NCBI GenBank assembly: GCA_014706295.1
Contig: JACSVZ010000006.1
Span: 29,673,629 to 29,737,628, forward strand
Reading direction: 5' to 3'
Length of the DNA: 64,000 nucleotides
Source of the DNA: Lycocorax pyrrhopterus obiensis
Lineage: Eukaryota > Chordata > Aves > Passeriformes > Paradisaeidae
Shown piece by piece: positions 50,741-61,579 of this stretch. Below the pieces are notes generated by a model. The model searched no databases and was not told where the DNA came from. It worked only from the letters and a program-made list of their open reading frames with translations. Every line of letters begins with the position of its first letter. The stretch's first letter is position 1. Made by a program: the position numbers and the translations under genes.

Positions 50741-51304
50741 TGTCCTGGTTTAACCCCAGCCAGCAACCAAGCACCAAAAAGCCATTCACTCACTCCCCCA
50801 CCAGTAGGATCGAGGGAGAATTGGGATGGTAGAAACTATAAAAACCCAGCCCATGGGCTGAGATAAAACAGTTTAGTAGGGAAAGCAAAAGCTGCACACA
50901 CAAGCAAAGCAAAACAAGGAATTAGTTTCTTCCCATGGTGTTCAGCCATCTCCAGGAGAGCAGGGCCCCATCACACGTAACAGTTACTTGGGAAGACAAA
51001 CTCTGAACAGCCATCCCTTCCTCCTTCCTCCCACTTTATATACGGAGCATGTCACATGGTCTGGAATATCCCTTTGATCAGTTTGGTTCTCCTGTCCCAG
51101 ATGTGCCTCCTCCCAGCCCCCCATATATCCCCAGCTTCCTCACCAGTACAGAAAGGAGAAAAGGCCTTGGCTCTGTGTAAGCCCTGCTCATCAATAACAA
51201 AAACATCTCTGTATTATCAACCCTGTGTTCAGCACAATCCAAAATCTAACCCCACAGTAGCCACTGTCAGGAAAAATAACTTCACCCCAGCCAAAATCAG
51301 CACA
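50741..51304 (-). mobile_element. Solo LTR, second copy of the 9137 family (inverted)
   Basis: About 564 bp. On the plus strand it begins TGTCCTGGTTTAACCCCAG and ends CCAGCCAAAATCAGCACA, the complement of the TGCTGGTTTGGGCTGG start seen at 9137. Shared blocks, all inverted, include the TGCCCATGGGAAG equivalent at about 50930, GCCATCTCCAGGAGAG, a well-kept TATA box and the GGCCTTG/CTGCTCATCAATAAC block. The polyadenylation hexamer seen as ATTAAA in the first copy has changed here (ACTAAA on the minus strand). There is no internal provirus. The flanking pentamers GAGGC and GAGCA are similar but not a convincing target-site duplication. The open frame 51056-51382 overlaps the LTR and is not a gene. 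Confidence 0.88.
51034..51042 (-). promoter_or_regulatory. LTR TATA box
   Basis: TATATAAAG on the minus strand, better preserved than in the sister LTR at 9391. It is a relic core promoter, and current activity is unknown. Confidence 0.55.
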
Positions 51305-52770
51305 GAGCATAATTTACCAGTAGAACAGTTTATCAAAGATAAATCTCTTTCCACTAAAATCTTAAAATCAAGATCACAATAATGTTTATGCAAGATTTTT
51401 TTCTGCAAGTATGGCAGAGAATGGATTCTTTGTTTACTCTGTTTCAACAGTAATGTTGTATTCAAAACAAGAATTTAATTTAGAAAAGCAGGAGAGCCTG
51501 CATCATGTAGGTCAGATTATTTAATTTAGCAACAATTTCATTCTTAATATCCATTCACCTCAGCAGACAGAGGCTATTCCATGAGCTCCTGTTTCCTTTC
51601 CCCTGTGCACTGGGTGCCAGCTGCCCTGCTACAGTGGAGCACAGCCAAGGTGTGTTGGAGCACCTAACACTGCAGCTACCTCGTTAGCTCTCCAAGAACT
51701 GCCTCTGAACAGCTTCTAAACTCTGAAATTAAATCATGCCCAAAAGATGCTGGGTTTAATTTGTATTTTTTTCCCAAAGTAACATTTTTAGAAACTTGCG
51801 TGTAACCCAGTACCTGAAGCACTATATTTAGCAGCAGCAATAGTAATAGTGCTCACCATGTGTGGGTTTTGCTGTATGAATATATTTGATGGGTACCCAG
51901 GGAAAGTTATTGTTGACTCTATGAAACAATACGAGTCTGCAAATATGTTTCAATGTTTACACTTGGGCAATAAATACTACTTATCTTCTTTTCCATTCTC
52001 TATTGTATGTTTGTTTCTATGCTTTTGTATGTGTGTGTGTCAGGATGCTAATTGTTGCATTTTGGAGGTTGATTGTGTTTGATACTAAAGTAGATAGAGG
52101 CAAAACATGGGGAACATTAGAAACTCAAAAACTAAGTAAAAATCCAACAGCTCCTTGTCTTATTTGGAGGAGCAGCATAAAATTCGCCAAACCTCATTAA
52201 CGCATAACCTGTACATTTTGTTTAAAGTTGAAGGATTTTATAAAACCTAAACACACTTTTTCTTTGTTTTTTATTTTTATTATAAAATGCAGAAGCCTAC
52301 ACACTCTTCTGATGCAATTTGAAAACCATTAATGAAACATGAAAGATGCAATAGATCAGATCAATTCAACTTCCCAGCAGTGGAATAACCAGAAAGTGAT
52401 TTCAATTACCATTATGCTTGAAGAGCAGTTTATTATGATGAAGAGCTACTTTAACATCATCAAATGTACTTTCAAATTTCTGCATAGCTTTTATAAAACT
52501 GAAACAAGACAAAATAATAAAAGAAATTTGTGCAAATAAGGTCCCATGAACTAGACATTATTAGACTGATTGAAAACCATACAGGAAAATATCCTTTAGA
52601 ACACATGAGTATTTAGTGCCTTAAAGTAGTGCTAGCATTTTTCTGTTGGGCCAAACTACAGGTTACTCGTTTCTTTGGTTACACATTCCTATCCCCAAAA
52701 GGTAATAGAAAAAAAAATAGAGAAACTACAAAGGAAATGAGGCTGACACAATTGCTGGAGGATAAATCCT
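51305..52770. other. Unannotated DNA
   Basis: A short GT run lies at 52030-52040. The stretch 51560-51730 is GC-richer without a family match. No credible exon. Confidence 0.5.
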
Positions 52771-53065
52771 GTAATGAGAGACTGAGTGAGCTGGATGTAA
52801 GAAATTCAGAATGGTGAATACTAAGGGGATATTATGTGTTTCCAACCATCTACAAATGCCCTAACAGTGACAGTTTAAATGATAAAAATCTCGGTCACAG
52901 TCTCAAGAAACGACAGATGAAGAACAATGTCCTGAGGCTAAGAAAAGTTTAGACAGATATCAGGAAGAAGTTATTAGCAGTGTAAGCAATTGAATAACGG
53001 CGTAGCCTATGGTGCAAAGGGTGATAGTGGCACTTTTACTACACACATTTAAGAACTCAGATTAT
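52771..53065 (+). mobile_element. Ancient CR1-like LINE remnant
   Basis: A heavily decayed match to the ORF2 C-terminus and 3' part of CR1. Visible anchors in the right order are: GAGAGACTGAGTGAGCTGG (the LRELGL region), AAGGGGATATTATG, TCTACAAATGCC, then TTTAGACAGATATCAGG followed by AAGAAGTTATTAGCAGTG (the FRLDIRKKF region). A GTGATAGTGGCAC block and CATTTAAGAACTCAG follow. Divergence is much greater than in the other CR1 copies here, so the insertion is probably far older or from an early CR1/L3-type lineage. No reading frame survives and the edges are approximate. Confidence 0.7.
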
Positions 53066-54281
53066 AAATTATAGGAACAATGAATGAAATACTCTTCGAA
53101 AGTAAAGATGCCACAGTAAATGAAACATCTTCCTTTTGGCCCTGATGCTTTATTTCTTTGGAGCTAAAATACATATTCCCTAAAATAATCATTTTAAGAG
53201 GAAAGGAAGGTAACATTCAATAATATAAACTAAATTTAAGATATTTTTTGATACATTAAATAATTCTGTCTTCCTCCTTCTTAGTTAAGATGCACAATCA
53301 TGACTCAAGAGCAGTACATACAAGAAATAGTGCAGATAGGAGGATCTGAGGTTTTTAGCAGTTGATAAAAGAAAGAAAAACATGCTTTAATTAAAGGCCG
53401 AAATCAATCATTAGAGGAGAAAAAAATTGTTACCAAACGCAAATTACTTTCACTCCACAGAGAAGATAAAAGTTGAAAAGCTGGTAAATCTAATCATTAA
53501 ACATAATTATATTAGGATTTATCTTGTCCTATTTGACTGGAACTACAAAAGTATAACCCCAGTAAAAGGACTACAGACTGAATGGACCTCAAGACTGAAT
53601 CATCAATCCCCTGAGATCTTGATGTATCCTTCATATCATCTCTAAAATCCTTTGGCTCATGGTGAACAAAGCTTACATTTCCATTTTCATTTCATTTACC
53701 CTTGTCCTGTACCCAAAAGCTTTCATACTTCAGAGCCATCATTTTATATCAGTTGAAAGTATTTCATTTTACAAAAAAAAAAAAAAACAGACAGGAATAT
53801 ATTCAACTACATCATTGACCTTAATACTTTTCAAAGGTTGGGTGAGTGATTCAGGTACTTAATATCTAGACATTCATAACTTAGTAGAGAAAATACATCA
53901 GATGGTTCAAATCATGTTATTGATCATTCTTTCATTTAGTCAATCAAAAAGCTTTTGGAGTGGTTAATAGTTATAACAAGTATCACAGACCAATCCTAAT
54001 GTGCAGATATATTTCTCACATCAGGCGATCCCAATGACATCTAATCCTATTTTAATGTAGGACACAGTTCAGGAAGATGGCATTTTGGAGGTTTCCCTGT
54101 TCTGAGTATTACAGTTTAAGTCAAGTAAATGCTCACATCCAGAGCTGACCACTGATATTTACCCAAACAAGAACAATTTCTTTAATGGCTTTTTTTTAAT
54201 ATTAGGTAATGCCAATGACCAAGTAAGCCCTCTTCAAAACTAGAACAACAACAATCAAAAAAAAAAAAAAAAACCAAACTC
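53066..54281. other. Unannotated AT-rich DNA
   Basis: Poly-A runs at 53773-53787 and 54257-54272. No gene recognised. Confidence 0.5.
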
Positions 54282-54324
54282 AAGAAAGAAAGAAAGAAAG
54301 AAAGAAAGGAAAGAAAAAGAAAGA
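54282..54324. repeat. (AAAG)n microsatellite
   Basis: A run of GAAA units, nearly pure to 54307 and then interrupted. It follows directly on a poly-A run. Confidence 0.95.
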
Positions 54325-56582
54325 ACACCCAGCATTTCTACCTTGAGATAAAATTAAATATACTTCCAATAACAGAATGGATATCTCTTGAGTGTATCTT
54401 CTTTTATAAAGACATGAAGAGAAAAATCACTCAGATTGAAGAATTTGAGATATCAATACCTAACATTTAGAGGCACAAAAAATAAAAAAAAGGGAAAAAA
54501 ATCTCCATCTGTCATTATAATACTCATTTCACACAAAATCAATCCTGATATGTCGCAATGAGATCTGCTTGGGTAGCAGAGCCTTGCATTATTTCCTCAT
54601 TTCTAAAGATGGCTGGGAAGGAGTCAGGACTAGTTGCTGGGTCTCATGATCCTTTCCTTTTGCAAATAAAATTGCAGTCTTACTCTCGGCTGTTAATACC
54701 AATTTATTTTTTGAATATTAGAAAAAAACAATTAATGATTCTTCAGACATTTCCATTGTTACAAACTGAAAATTCAAGACAGCTATTTCCCCCTACAGAG
54801 CACAGTGGGTATTTTTTCTGTATACTTTATGAGATTTGAAATTCTGTTGGTTTTCAATTCACAAAAGGACTAATCTTAACTGCTTACATGTCCTACTTTG
54901 TCTAAAAATCAGGTATCACCCAGCTGCTCTTATTTGTAACTCTCAGCAAAATGAGAGTTTTCATGCAATAATTCTTTTTCTGTGTGTGCTATTCCACACC
55001 TAGTCATCTATTTGAAAACATAAACCTGGCTTCATATCCTGTAGCATCCAAAGAAGTTTTCTCATTCCACATTATGTGAGAATACGTCAATTTTCACAAT
55101 ATTAATGTAAGCAATAGAAAATAAATATTCATGAAGCTATCCAATAATGACCAAAAAAATAATATTCTGCTAAAAAATTGACATCTACCCTTAAAAAAAA
55201 GAGTTATATTAACATATGAAAGTGAACTCCGCTTTAAATTGGCTTATTCCAACTTAATATTATGATGTTGACCTAACCTCCTTCTTCATAACTAATTAAA
55301 ACTGCTGTATTATTCATATGTTACAGATACTAAGAAGTCTTATGTGAACTCCTTAAGAAGGTTCTGTAATAAAAACATTGTTCTAACATTTAAAATGTCT
55401 TTATCTGTTATAATTCAAAATAACATGAAATATTTTAATGCATTTCCAATAATATTTCAGAGTTGCATAAAAGGTCTTTTATTTACTATTGTCTTTGCTC
55501 TGCAAAAAAGTGGTAAGAGGATCTCCATAGTGGAAACCAGTATCTTACTATCACCAACAAGGAAAAAATTAAGTGAATGTAAGTAGATATATTTATTGTA
55601 TCTTTAACAAGTTTTTGTTATGTCAAATCTCAAAAGTTCTTGGACTATTTGGGAGGGGGGAGGGGTTCAATTTTTTTTCATCCAGATTTGATGCTAATCT
55701 GTTCCACTCTTTTTGTCTGTGTTAAAACAAACCTCTCCACTTAAAAGCAGCTACTATAAAATGAGTCATGTTAAGAACAGTTCTTAGAAATTGTAAAAAT
55801 ACTTGAAGTAATGCCATGGAAATTGTGATCATCTTCCTCCTAAGTTAAGATAAATTAAAAATGGAGTTATAGTGCCCAAGATAAAAGGAGATATATTTTT
55901 TGCCTGGTGTAAAACATCCAGAGGATAATGAGCTCATTTGATTTTAAACTATCAGAAACTACATGCAATAATTATCTCAACAACTCCTGTGTCCATATAA
56001 TAATAATAATCAAGCACTAATCAATAGAAATTACATATCGAGCATATTTTATTACAAATAAAATTTGTTCCTGCACAGGTATTCAGCTACAACTTTTATT
56101 GCAGGCATTTTCCTGTTGCTCTTGCGTCATTTGGGGAAGAGAATAGATTGAATTCTAAGTAAGCAGCTGACAACATAATAATACACATCAAATAATAGAA
56201 TGAGAATGAGGTCTGAAAGGTGGAAAGGATTAACTTCTTTATATCTGTAACTTTGGTAGCAACTGAAGTAGAATAAAACCCATAATTGTTAATATTACTC
56301 ATTATGAAATTTGAGGTGTGTTAGACTAGATAATGGAACTGAATACTATGACCACGAATCACTTTCTTCTTTAGTTCTCTCTTTTAGTTCAAAGCTGATA
56401 TTCAAGTGATAATTAAAATTATGATCTACTCTGGGTTTACAGCAATTCTGCATTTGGAAAATAAGGAAATTGACTTGGAGAATCAATAAGATTTCAAGTA
56501 GACCTCTGATGTAGTGCATTTGCATATTCAAACAATCCTGGTGGACATGCTCTATAAACTGCTGATAAACAAATATCAGCAA
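54325..56582. other. Unannotated AT-rich DNA with one G-rich run
   Basis: A lone G-rich stretch, GGGAGGGGGGAGGGG (55651-55665), stands out in AT-rich sequence. It could form a two-tier quadruplex but lacks four separated GGG tracts. No gene recognised. Confidence 0.5.
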
Positions 56583-56832
56583 GTTGAATGGCAAGTCTCA
56601 GAGGTTTGTGATCAGCAGCACAGAGTCTAGTTGGAGGCCTGTCACTAGCAGTGCCCCTGAGGGTTTAGACTGGGTCCGGTGTTGTTTAGCTTATCCATCA
56701 ATGACTGGGATGAAGGGGCAGATGCCTCCTCAGCAGGTTTGCTGACAACACAAAGCTGGGAGGAGCAGTCCATACCCCAGATTGCTGTGCAGCCCTTCAG
56801 AAGGGCCTCAACAGACTGGAGAGATGGGCACC
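56583..56832 (+). mobile_element. CR1 LINE internal fragment (RT palm region)
   Basis: About 250 bp of CR1 ORF2 in sense orientation, truncated at both ends. It begins with the complement-free match to family sequence encoding the region before VPQG. It then shows GTGCCCCTGAGGG (VPQG-type turn), CTGGGTCCGGTGTTG (LGPVLF), ATCAATGACTGGGATGAAGG (INDxDEG) and TTTGCTGACAACAC, where the catalytic FADDT box would read. Here that box reads FADNT, so the second aspartate codon is lost, and a frame shift puts it out of register with the upstream codons. It ends near GAGAGATGGGCA. No 3' UTR or terminal repeats remain, so it was deleted on both sides after insertion or was part of a rearranged copy. Confidence 0.92.
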
Positions 56833-57056
56833 TGCTTCACATCACTCAGTGTGCAGAGATTAATGGCAATAATTTAAGGCAATAGAATTTTTACTGTTCA
56901 AGGAAAAAACCACAAATGAACAAAGGTTTCTTAGAGGAAAACATGACTTCAAAATATAAATTATTTGTGATAAGGGAGTATTGTTTTACCTATTGTAAAA
57001 GTAGCTGTGACTACTTAAGACTTATACCCCTTTGTTTGATTTATTTTTATTTGTAG
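56833..57056. other. Unannotated AT-rich DNA
   Basis: Nothing recognised. Confidence 0.5.
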
Positions 57057-57164
57057 AGAGAATTTATAAAAAACCCAATAATGTCATTTTACAAGGTATA
57101 AAATAATTTATAAAGAGAATTTATTGAAACCCAATAATATCATTTTACAAGGCATAAAATATTT
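57057..57164. repeat. 57 bp tandem duplication, diverged
   Basis: Two direct copies (57057-57113 and from 57114) share AGAGAATTTAT, ACCCAATAAT, TCATTTTACAAGG and ATAAAATA. They differ by several substitutions and small indels, so this duplication is older than the 20 bp one at 48403. Confidence 0.9.
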
Positions 57165-59430
57165 CTTTATCAGGGCAGGTGATGTCATTAAAATTTGTGG
57201 AATCTAAGGTTTATGAAGACATAATGCTAACTTCTTTTCTTTCACTCTTCCAAAGTATATTTTCTCATACCCTTTATCAAGTCTCTCTTACTATTCTTCA
57301 AATGGAAACAAGTCAGTCCACAACCTTGCCCATGTAAAGAGCAATCTATTAGACTTTAGAAAGTGCCTTGCAACTGCCAAGAAAGTTTGAAAGACACAGT
57401 TAGAAAGACTAAATCATCTCAGTAAAACGATACAGGATAGAAAGGCCGACTGAAATGAATTATGGAGGTCTGTGTAAATTCAATGGGTACTAGAAGTCAT
57501 CAGAGATCTGCAGTTGGAGATCTGAGATCAAGAATAACAGCAGATAAGTTAAAAAAAGGAATGAATTATTCAAATATTCGTGGTGAGAGCATAAGACATT
57601 GTGGAAATGCCTTGTGGTAGTGCAAAGTCTTAAATAAAATCGAAGCATGGTTTTAGAATTTTCATCAGTGTAATTACCAGCCTGCATTTTTGCCTTAAAT
57701 TTATAACATTCTATTCTTCTGATCAACATTCCCTTATTTATTGCAAAGGAAGCTTTTGAAGTGACAGCTGCTCATCATTTGTGTTCATCAGTGCTTATCA
57801 TTTGTGTGGAAGCATTGATGGACTCAGGTTAGCAGCATGCAGGAGCTCCAGTGTTTCTCATAACTCACCATTCCCTAAAAGCAACACATTGTAAACTGAC
57901 TGAATCAATAAAAATAGTTTTCAACTTTAATAACAAAATAATATTTTCTGAAAAATGTACCTCAGTGCATAAGAAAAAGCAATTTCCAAATAATTTAATG
58001 GGGCTAGCAGACATCTTGCTTTGTGGTGTGCCATGCTGGGACAAAGTTATAGAAGTTGTGATGCAACATTACTGTTTGTTAATATTTTCCTATGAGCCTC
58101 CCTTCTGGTGTCATTTGAGAGTAAGTCATTTACTAATTCTGAATTTATTTGAACAGATTTTTTTTTCGTGTTTATTTTACCACTGGGGTTATGTAAACCT
58201 AAACTATGGCTGAGGAAAAAAAAGCAATTCTAAATATCAGTAGTTTCTGCATATTACTGACAAGGTACATATTGGTGATTCATTCAGTTGTAACAAAAAC
58301 CACATTTGGATCTCGTGTACCATTTGAATTATTCTAAGCAGCTAGTATACAGAACACATTGATTATTAAGCATATATGACATAATTCAATTTTTATCTTC
58401 AGATGCAAAACTGCTATTTTGTTTCTTGGCTCAGAGAACAGAAATTCCTAAACTTTTACAACGTTGTCAGGGAACATTTGATACCAAAAAAGTGTTCATA
58501 CCAATCTGAATTCTACTCAGTCATATATTAAGGTTGCCTTTTGCATAAATTGCAAAGCACTTAATTTTCTTCTCTGTGATGAAAAAAAAGCTTATTAATG
58601 CAAAGTATGACTAGAATAAATTGAAAAGTAAAAATGAATAAAATTTTCCAAGCAGAATCACCATGAATATATTTCTTTGTAAATGTCAGTATAACTGTAA
58701 AAATTCTTTAAAAAATCTGTAGACATCATTCTTACTTCTCACTCTTTGCATGCACATTTGAAAGTAGCATATGTGTATTTCTTCCTTACAATGACCGGTA
58801 ATATAAAGCATAGTACTTTAAAACAACTGCTGAAAAGATTTTTTTTGATAGGAGACAGGAGGTTATCTTTGAATTAAAACGATATTACATGGTTTTTTTG
58901 AGCCACAAATGAAGAACAGGCTACAGAATGTGGGGCAGGTGAAAAGGGAGCAATATCCACTTTATGGAGGTTATCCTCTATAAAATTTCCCCTTATTAAA
59001 CTTCAGTTGTCTTGATTCTGTGGTATTTATCAATCTATTAAAAGGTTGTTTATCTGTCAGATTTTTTTATATATATTGTGCTTATCTAAAATACAGTGCA
59101 GGACTGATTTTATAGCATAAGTGGAAATTTAATTTCACTGAATCAAAAGCTAGAGTAGTTAAAAAGTTATGATTTTGCATGTTGATCACATATATATTTT
59201 GGAGTGTTTTCTCTGTTCTTCACTGGAGAACTCTGACATAAATCTTTCAAATATAGTGACAGTAAAAGAAAGAAGTTCACAAACCATTTTTCATCAAAGT
59301 AATATAGCACGTCCAGTAGAAAAACACGGTGTCCCTTTTTCCTTCTCAGTGTATAGAGAACAAGAATAGCATGAATAATGGAAGTACTCAGTAGTTCCTT
59401 CTCTCAGAAAGTGTGATAAATGTATAGTGA
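57165..59430. other. Unannotated AT-rich DNA
   Basis: Poly-T run at 58159-58166. The open frame 57851-58213 (120 codons) shows no recognisable motif and I read it as chance. Confidence 0.5.
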
Positions 59431-59487
59431 CCATGGAGATATCTGAGGCGCTTCCAGACTTATCTCCATGGAGCATCAGCCTCAGAT
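59431..59487. repeat. Two staggered inverted repeats (pseudoknot-like layout)
   Basis: Arm 1a CCATGGAGATA (59431-59441) pairs with arm 1b TATCTCCATGG (59461-59471). Arm 2a ATCTGAGGC (59441-59449) lies in the loop of the first and pairs with arm 2b GCCTCAGAT (59479-59487) downstream. All pairs are perfect. The order 1a-2a-1b-2b is that of an H-type pseudoknot. With no spacer between 1a and 2a the two stems more likely alternate than coexist. Confidence 0.85.
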
Positions 59488-59599
59488 CCATTACTGTCAT
59501 TAATTTCTAAAGGAGAAAGTGTCTTCCTTCTGAAAATCTTTATGCATTTTTGAGAAAAAAATGCAATTCTGGCATCTGACTCAATAGACTTTTTATATC
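59488..59599. other. Spacer before CR1
   Basis: AT-rich, nothing recognised. Confidence 0.5.
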
Positions 59600-59965
59600 A
59601 AAGAATGACAGAATGGTTGGAAGCAACCGCTGGAGGTCATCTAGTCCAACCTCACTGTTCAAGCCAGGTCACCTAGAGCATGTTATTCAGAATTATGTCC
59701 AGACAGTCCAGCTTTCAAATGTCTACAGAGAAGGAGACTCCGCAATCTCTGGGAAAACAGTGTCAAACAGACTTGCTAAAGTCTAGGTAGACAGCACCCA
59801 CTGCATTCCCCTCTTCTATTCAGCCAGTTCTCCCATCAAAAAAAGGCAGTAACCTTGGTTAAGCATGGTTTCCCTTTGGTGAATCCATTTGGACTACTTT
59901 TGACCACCTTCTTGTCTTCTGTGTGTTTAGAGATGAGCCCCTAGGATGATGAGCTGTTTCATCAC

Positions 59966-60334
59966 CTATCCAGGGACTGAGGTGAGCCTGTAATTTCCTC
60001 TGTCATCTTTTTTGTCATTTTTGAAGACTGGGGTGAAAGAAAGATTTGCTTTCTTCCAGTCCTCAGGCATCTCTTCTGACTGCCATGACTTTTCAAAGAT
60101 GATTGAGAGTAGCCTAGTAATGATATTTGACTGTTCCCTCAGCACTTGTGAGCGCATCCCATCAGGGCCCATGGACTTCTGGATATCAAGTTTGACTAAA
60201 TGGTCTCTAACCCAATCCTTCTCAATCAAGGGAAAGTCTTCTTTTCTCCAGGCCTTGTTCCTAGTCTCCTGGGTCACTAACTCCTGAGGCCCGGCCTTGG
60301 CAGTGAAGACTGAAGCAAAGAAGGTATTCAGCAT
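59966..60334 (-). pseudogene. CR1 ORF2 reverse-transcriptase N-terminal remnant
   Basis: A 122-codon open stretch of the CR1 RT entry region, in the element at 59600-61152. It shows LNTFFASVFTAK at the start, then DFPLIEKDWVRDHL, KLDIQKSMGPDGM, PEDWKKANL and GNYR...TSVPG. Compared with family members the GNYRP-V-S-LTS turn is shortened by about three residues and the frame closes right after VPG. The catalytic aspartates lie downstream of the break or are deleted. The methionine is internal, not a native start. Confidence 0.9.
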
Positions 60335-60837
60335 CTCAGCCTTCTCTGCAGCCTCTTTTCAACAGTCACTGTTCCATCGAGTAGGGGTCCACATTTTCCT
60401 CAGTATTCCTTTTGTTATTGCTGTATTTGAAGAAGCCCTTATTGTTATCCTCAACATCTTCACACAAATTTAATTCCAGATGAGCCTTGGCCTTCCTCGT
60501 TGCAATTCTGAATACTCTGATATCACTACATTCATCCCAAATATGCTGTCCCTATTTCATGTATATCTGCTGACGGGAGTTCCTTATTCATCCATGTAGG
60601 TCTCCTGTCCCCTTTCACGTTTTCTTGCCCAGAGGGATGCACTCCAGGCAGCCAGGAGGAGGTGGTCTTGCCATATTGACCAGATCTATTGGATCCCTCT
60701 TCCGTCTAGGGCACATTCCCATGGAATTTTTCCAAGAAGTTCACGGAAGAGACCACAGTTAGCTCTCCTGAAGTCTAGGGTTGCAATCTTACTCATTGCC
60801 TTGCTTCCTCCTTGCAGAATACTGAACTTATGGTCAC

Positions 60838-61142
60838 TTAGCCAAGGCTACCCCTAAACTGTGTATCTCCCACCAGATCTTCCTTGCCTGTGAGTATAAG
60901 GTCCAGCAGCACACCCTTCCCACTTGGTTTCACCATCGCCTGTATCAGAAGGTTATCGAAGCTTTCCAGGAGCCTCCTGGACTCCTTGTGCCTTGTGTTG
61001 TTCCTCCAGTGATTTTCAGGGTGGTTGAAGTCCCCCACAAGATCCAGGGCCTGTAACAGTGAGGGTATTTCCAGCTGCCTTTAGAAGGCATCCACCTGAT
61101 CAGGTGGCCTGTAGCAAACAACCACAGCACTGTCACCCTCAC
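60838..61142 (-). pseudogene. CR1 ORF2 endonuclease (APE-type) C-terminal remnant
   Basis: Encodes the late part of the apurinic-endonuclease-like domain that nicks target DNA. Visible are CYRPPDQVDAF (about 61116-61084), GDFNHPE (from 61035) with the conserved GDFN catalytic loop, and LLDLILTGKEDLVGD toward 60880. A frame change separates the first segment from GDFN. The SDH box normally found just after is not in frame. It contains the 14 bp palindrome CACCTGATCAGGTG at 61093. Confidence 0.88.
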
Positions 61143-61152
61143 TAGTCTGCAT

Positions 61153-61579
61153 TTAAATGAGACAAATTTACTTGAAACTCTAATGTCTTCATGTGGCCCT
61201 GCATTGTGGCGCTCTATAGTTTTAAATCTTGAAATATGTTAGTGTTATGAAAACATAAACATGTGACTGCTGTTTTATGAGGGTAAATACATGGGAAATT
61301 CATGTCAAATACTGAAAATGTATTGATTGAGTTATTCAGAAGGGAAAAAAATAGAACTGGATGAAATAAATTGAAATTAAAAAAAATTAAAATTAGGCTT
61401 TCTTCAAATACCCAATTAGAAATATGAGCTTCTACATTTCAGAGTGAATAGCAGCAATATTTATTATACTTAGTAAGTGTTCTCAAAATAGAGGAAACCG
61501 TTAGCAGTCCTAATATTATAATATTGAGTAAAGAAAAAAACATATATAATCAAACAAAGTGTAAAAAGAGAGATTATCA
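61153..61579. other. Unannotated AT-rich DNA
   Basis: Nothing recognised. Confidence 0.5.

Larger units (their letters stand above)
59600..61152 (-). mobile_element. CR1 LINE, longest copy, internally deleted
   Basis: Reverse-oriented CR1 of about 1.55 kb. Reading along the minus strand from 61152, it starts inside the ORF2 endonuclease domain (CYRPPDQVDAF, then GDFNHPE and DLILTGKEDLVGD). It runs through the endonuclease-RT linker and into the RT (SMGPDGM, PEDWKKAN, VPG). Next come a GFTKGKPC-like segment at about 59870 and the YLDFSK palm motif A at about 59780. There it jumps straight to the 3' UTR: GATTGCGGAGTCTCC, CTGCTCTAGGTGACC-type block and GACCTCCAGCGG. It ends at a degenerate ATTCTGTCATTCTTTG tail near 59600. 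The rest of the RT and the ORF2 C-terminus are missing. Many stops and shifts make it inactive. There is no 5' UTR or ORF1. Confidence 0.97.

Noticed and set aside
51056..51382. 108-codon open frame (+)
   Set aside because: It mostly lies antisense inside the solo LTR at 50741-51304.
57851..58213. 120-codon open frame (+)
   Set aside because: AT-rich, hydrophobic at its end, no domain recognised and no splice or promoter context.
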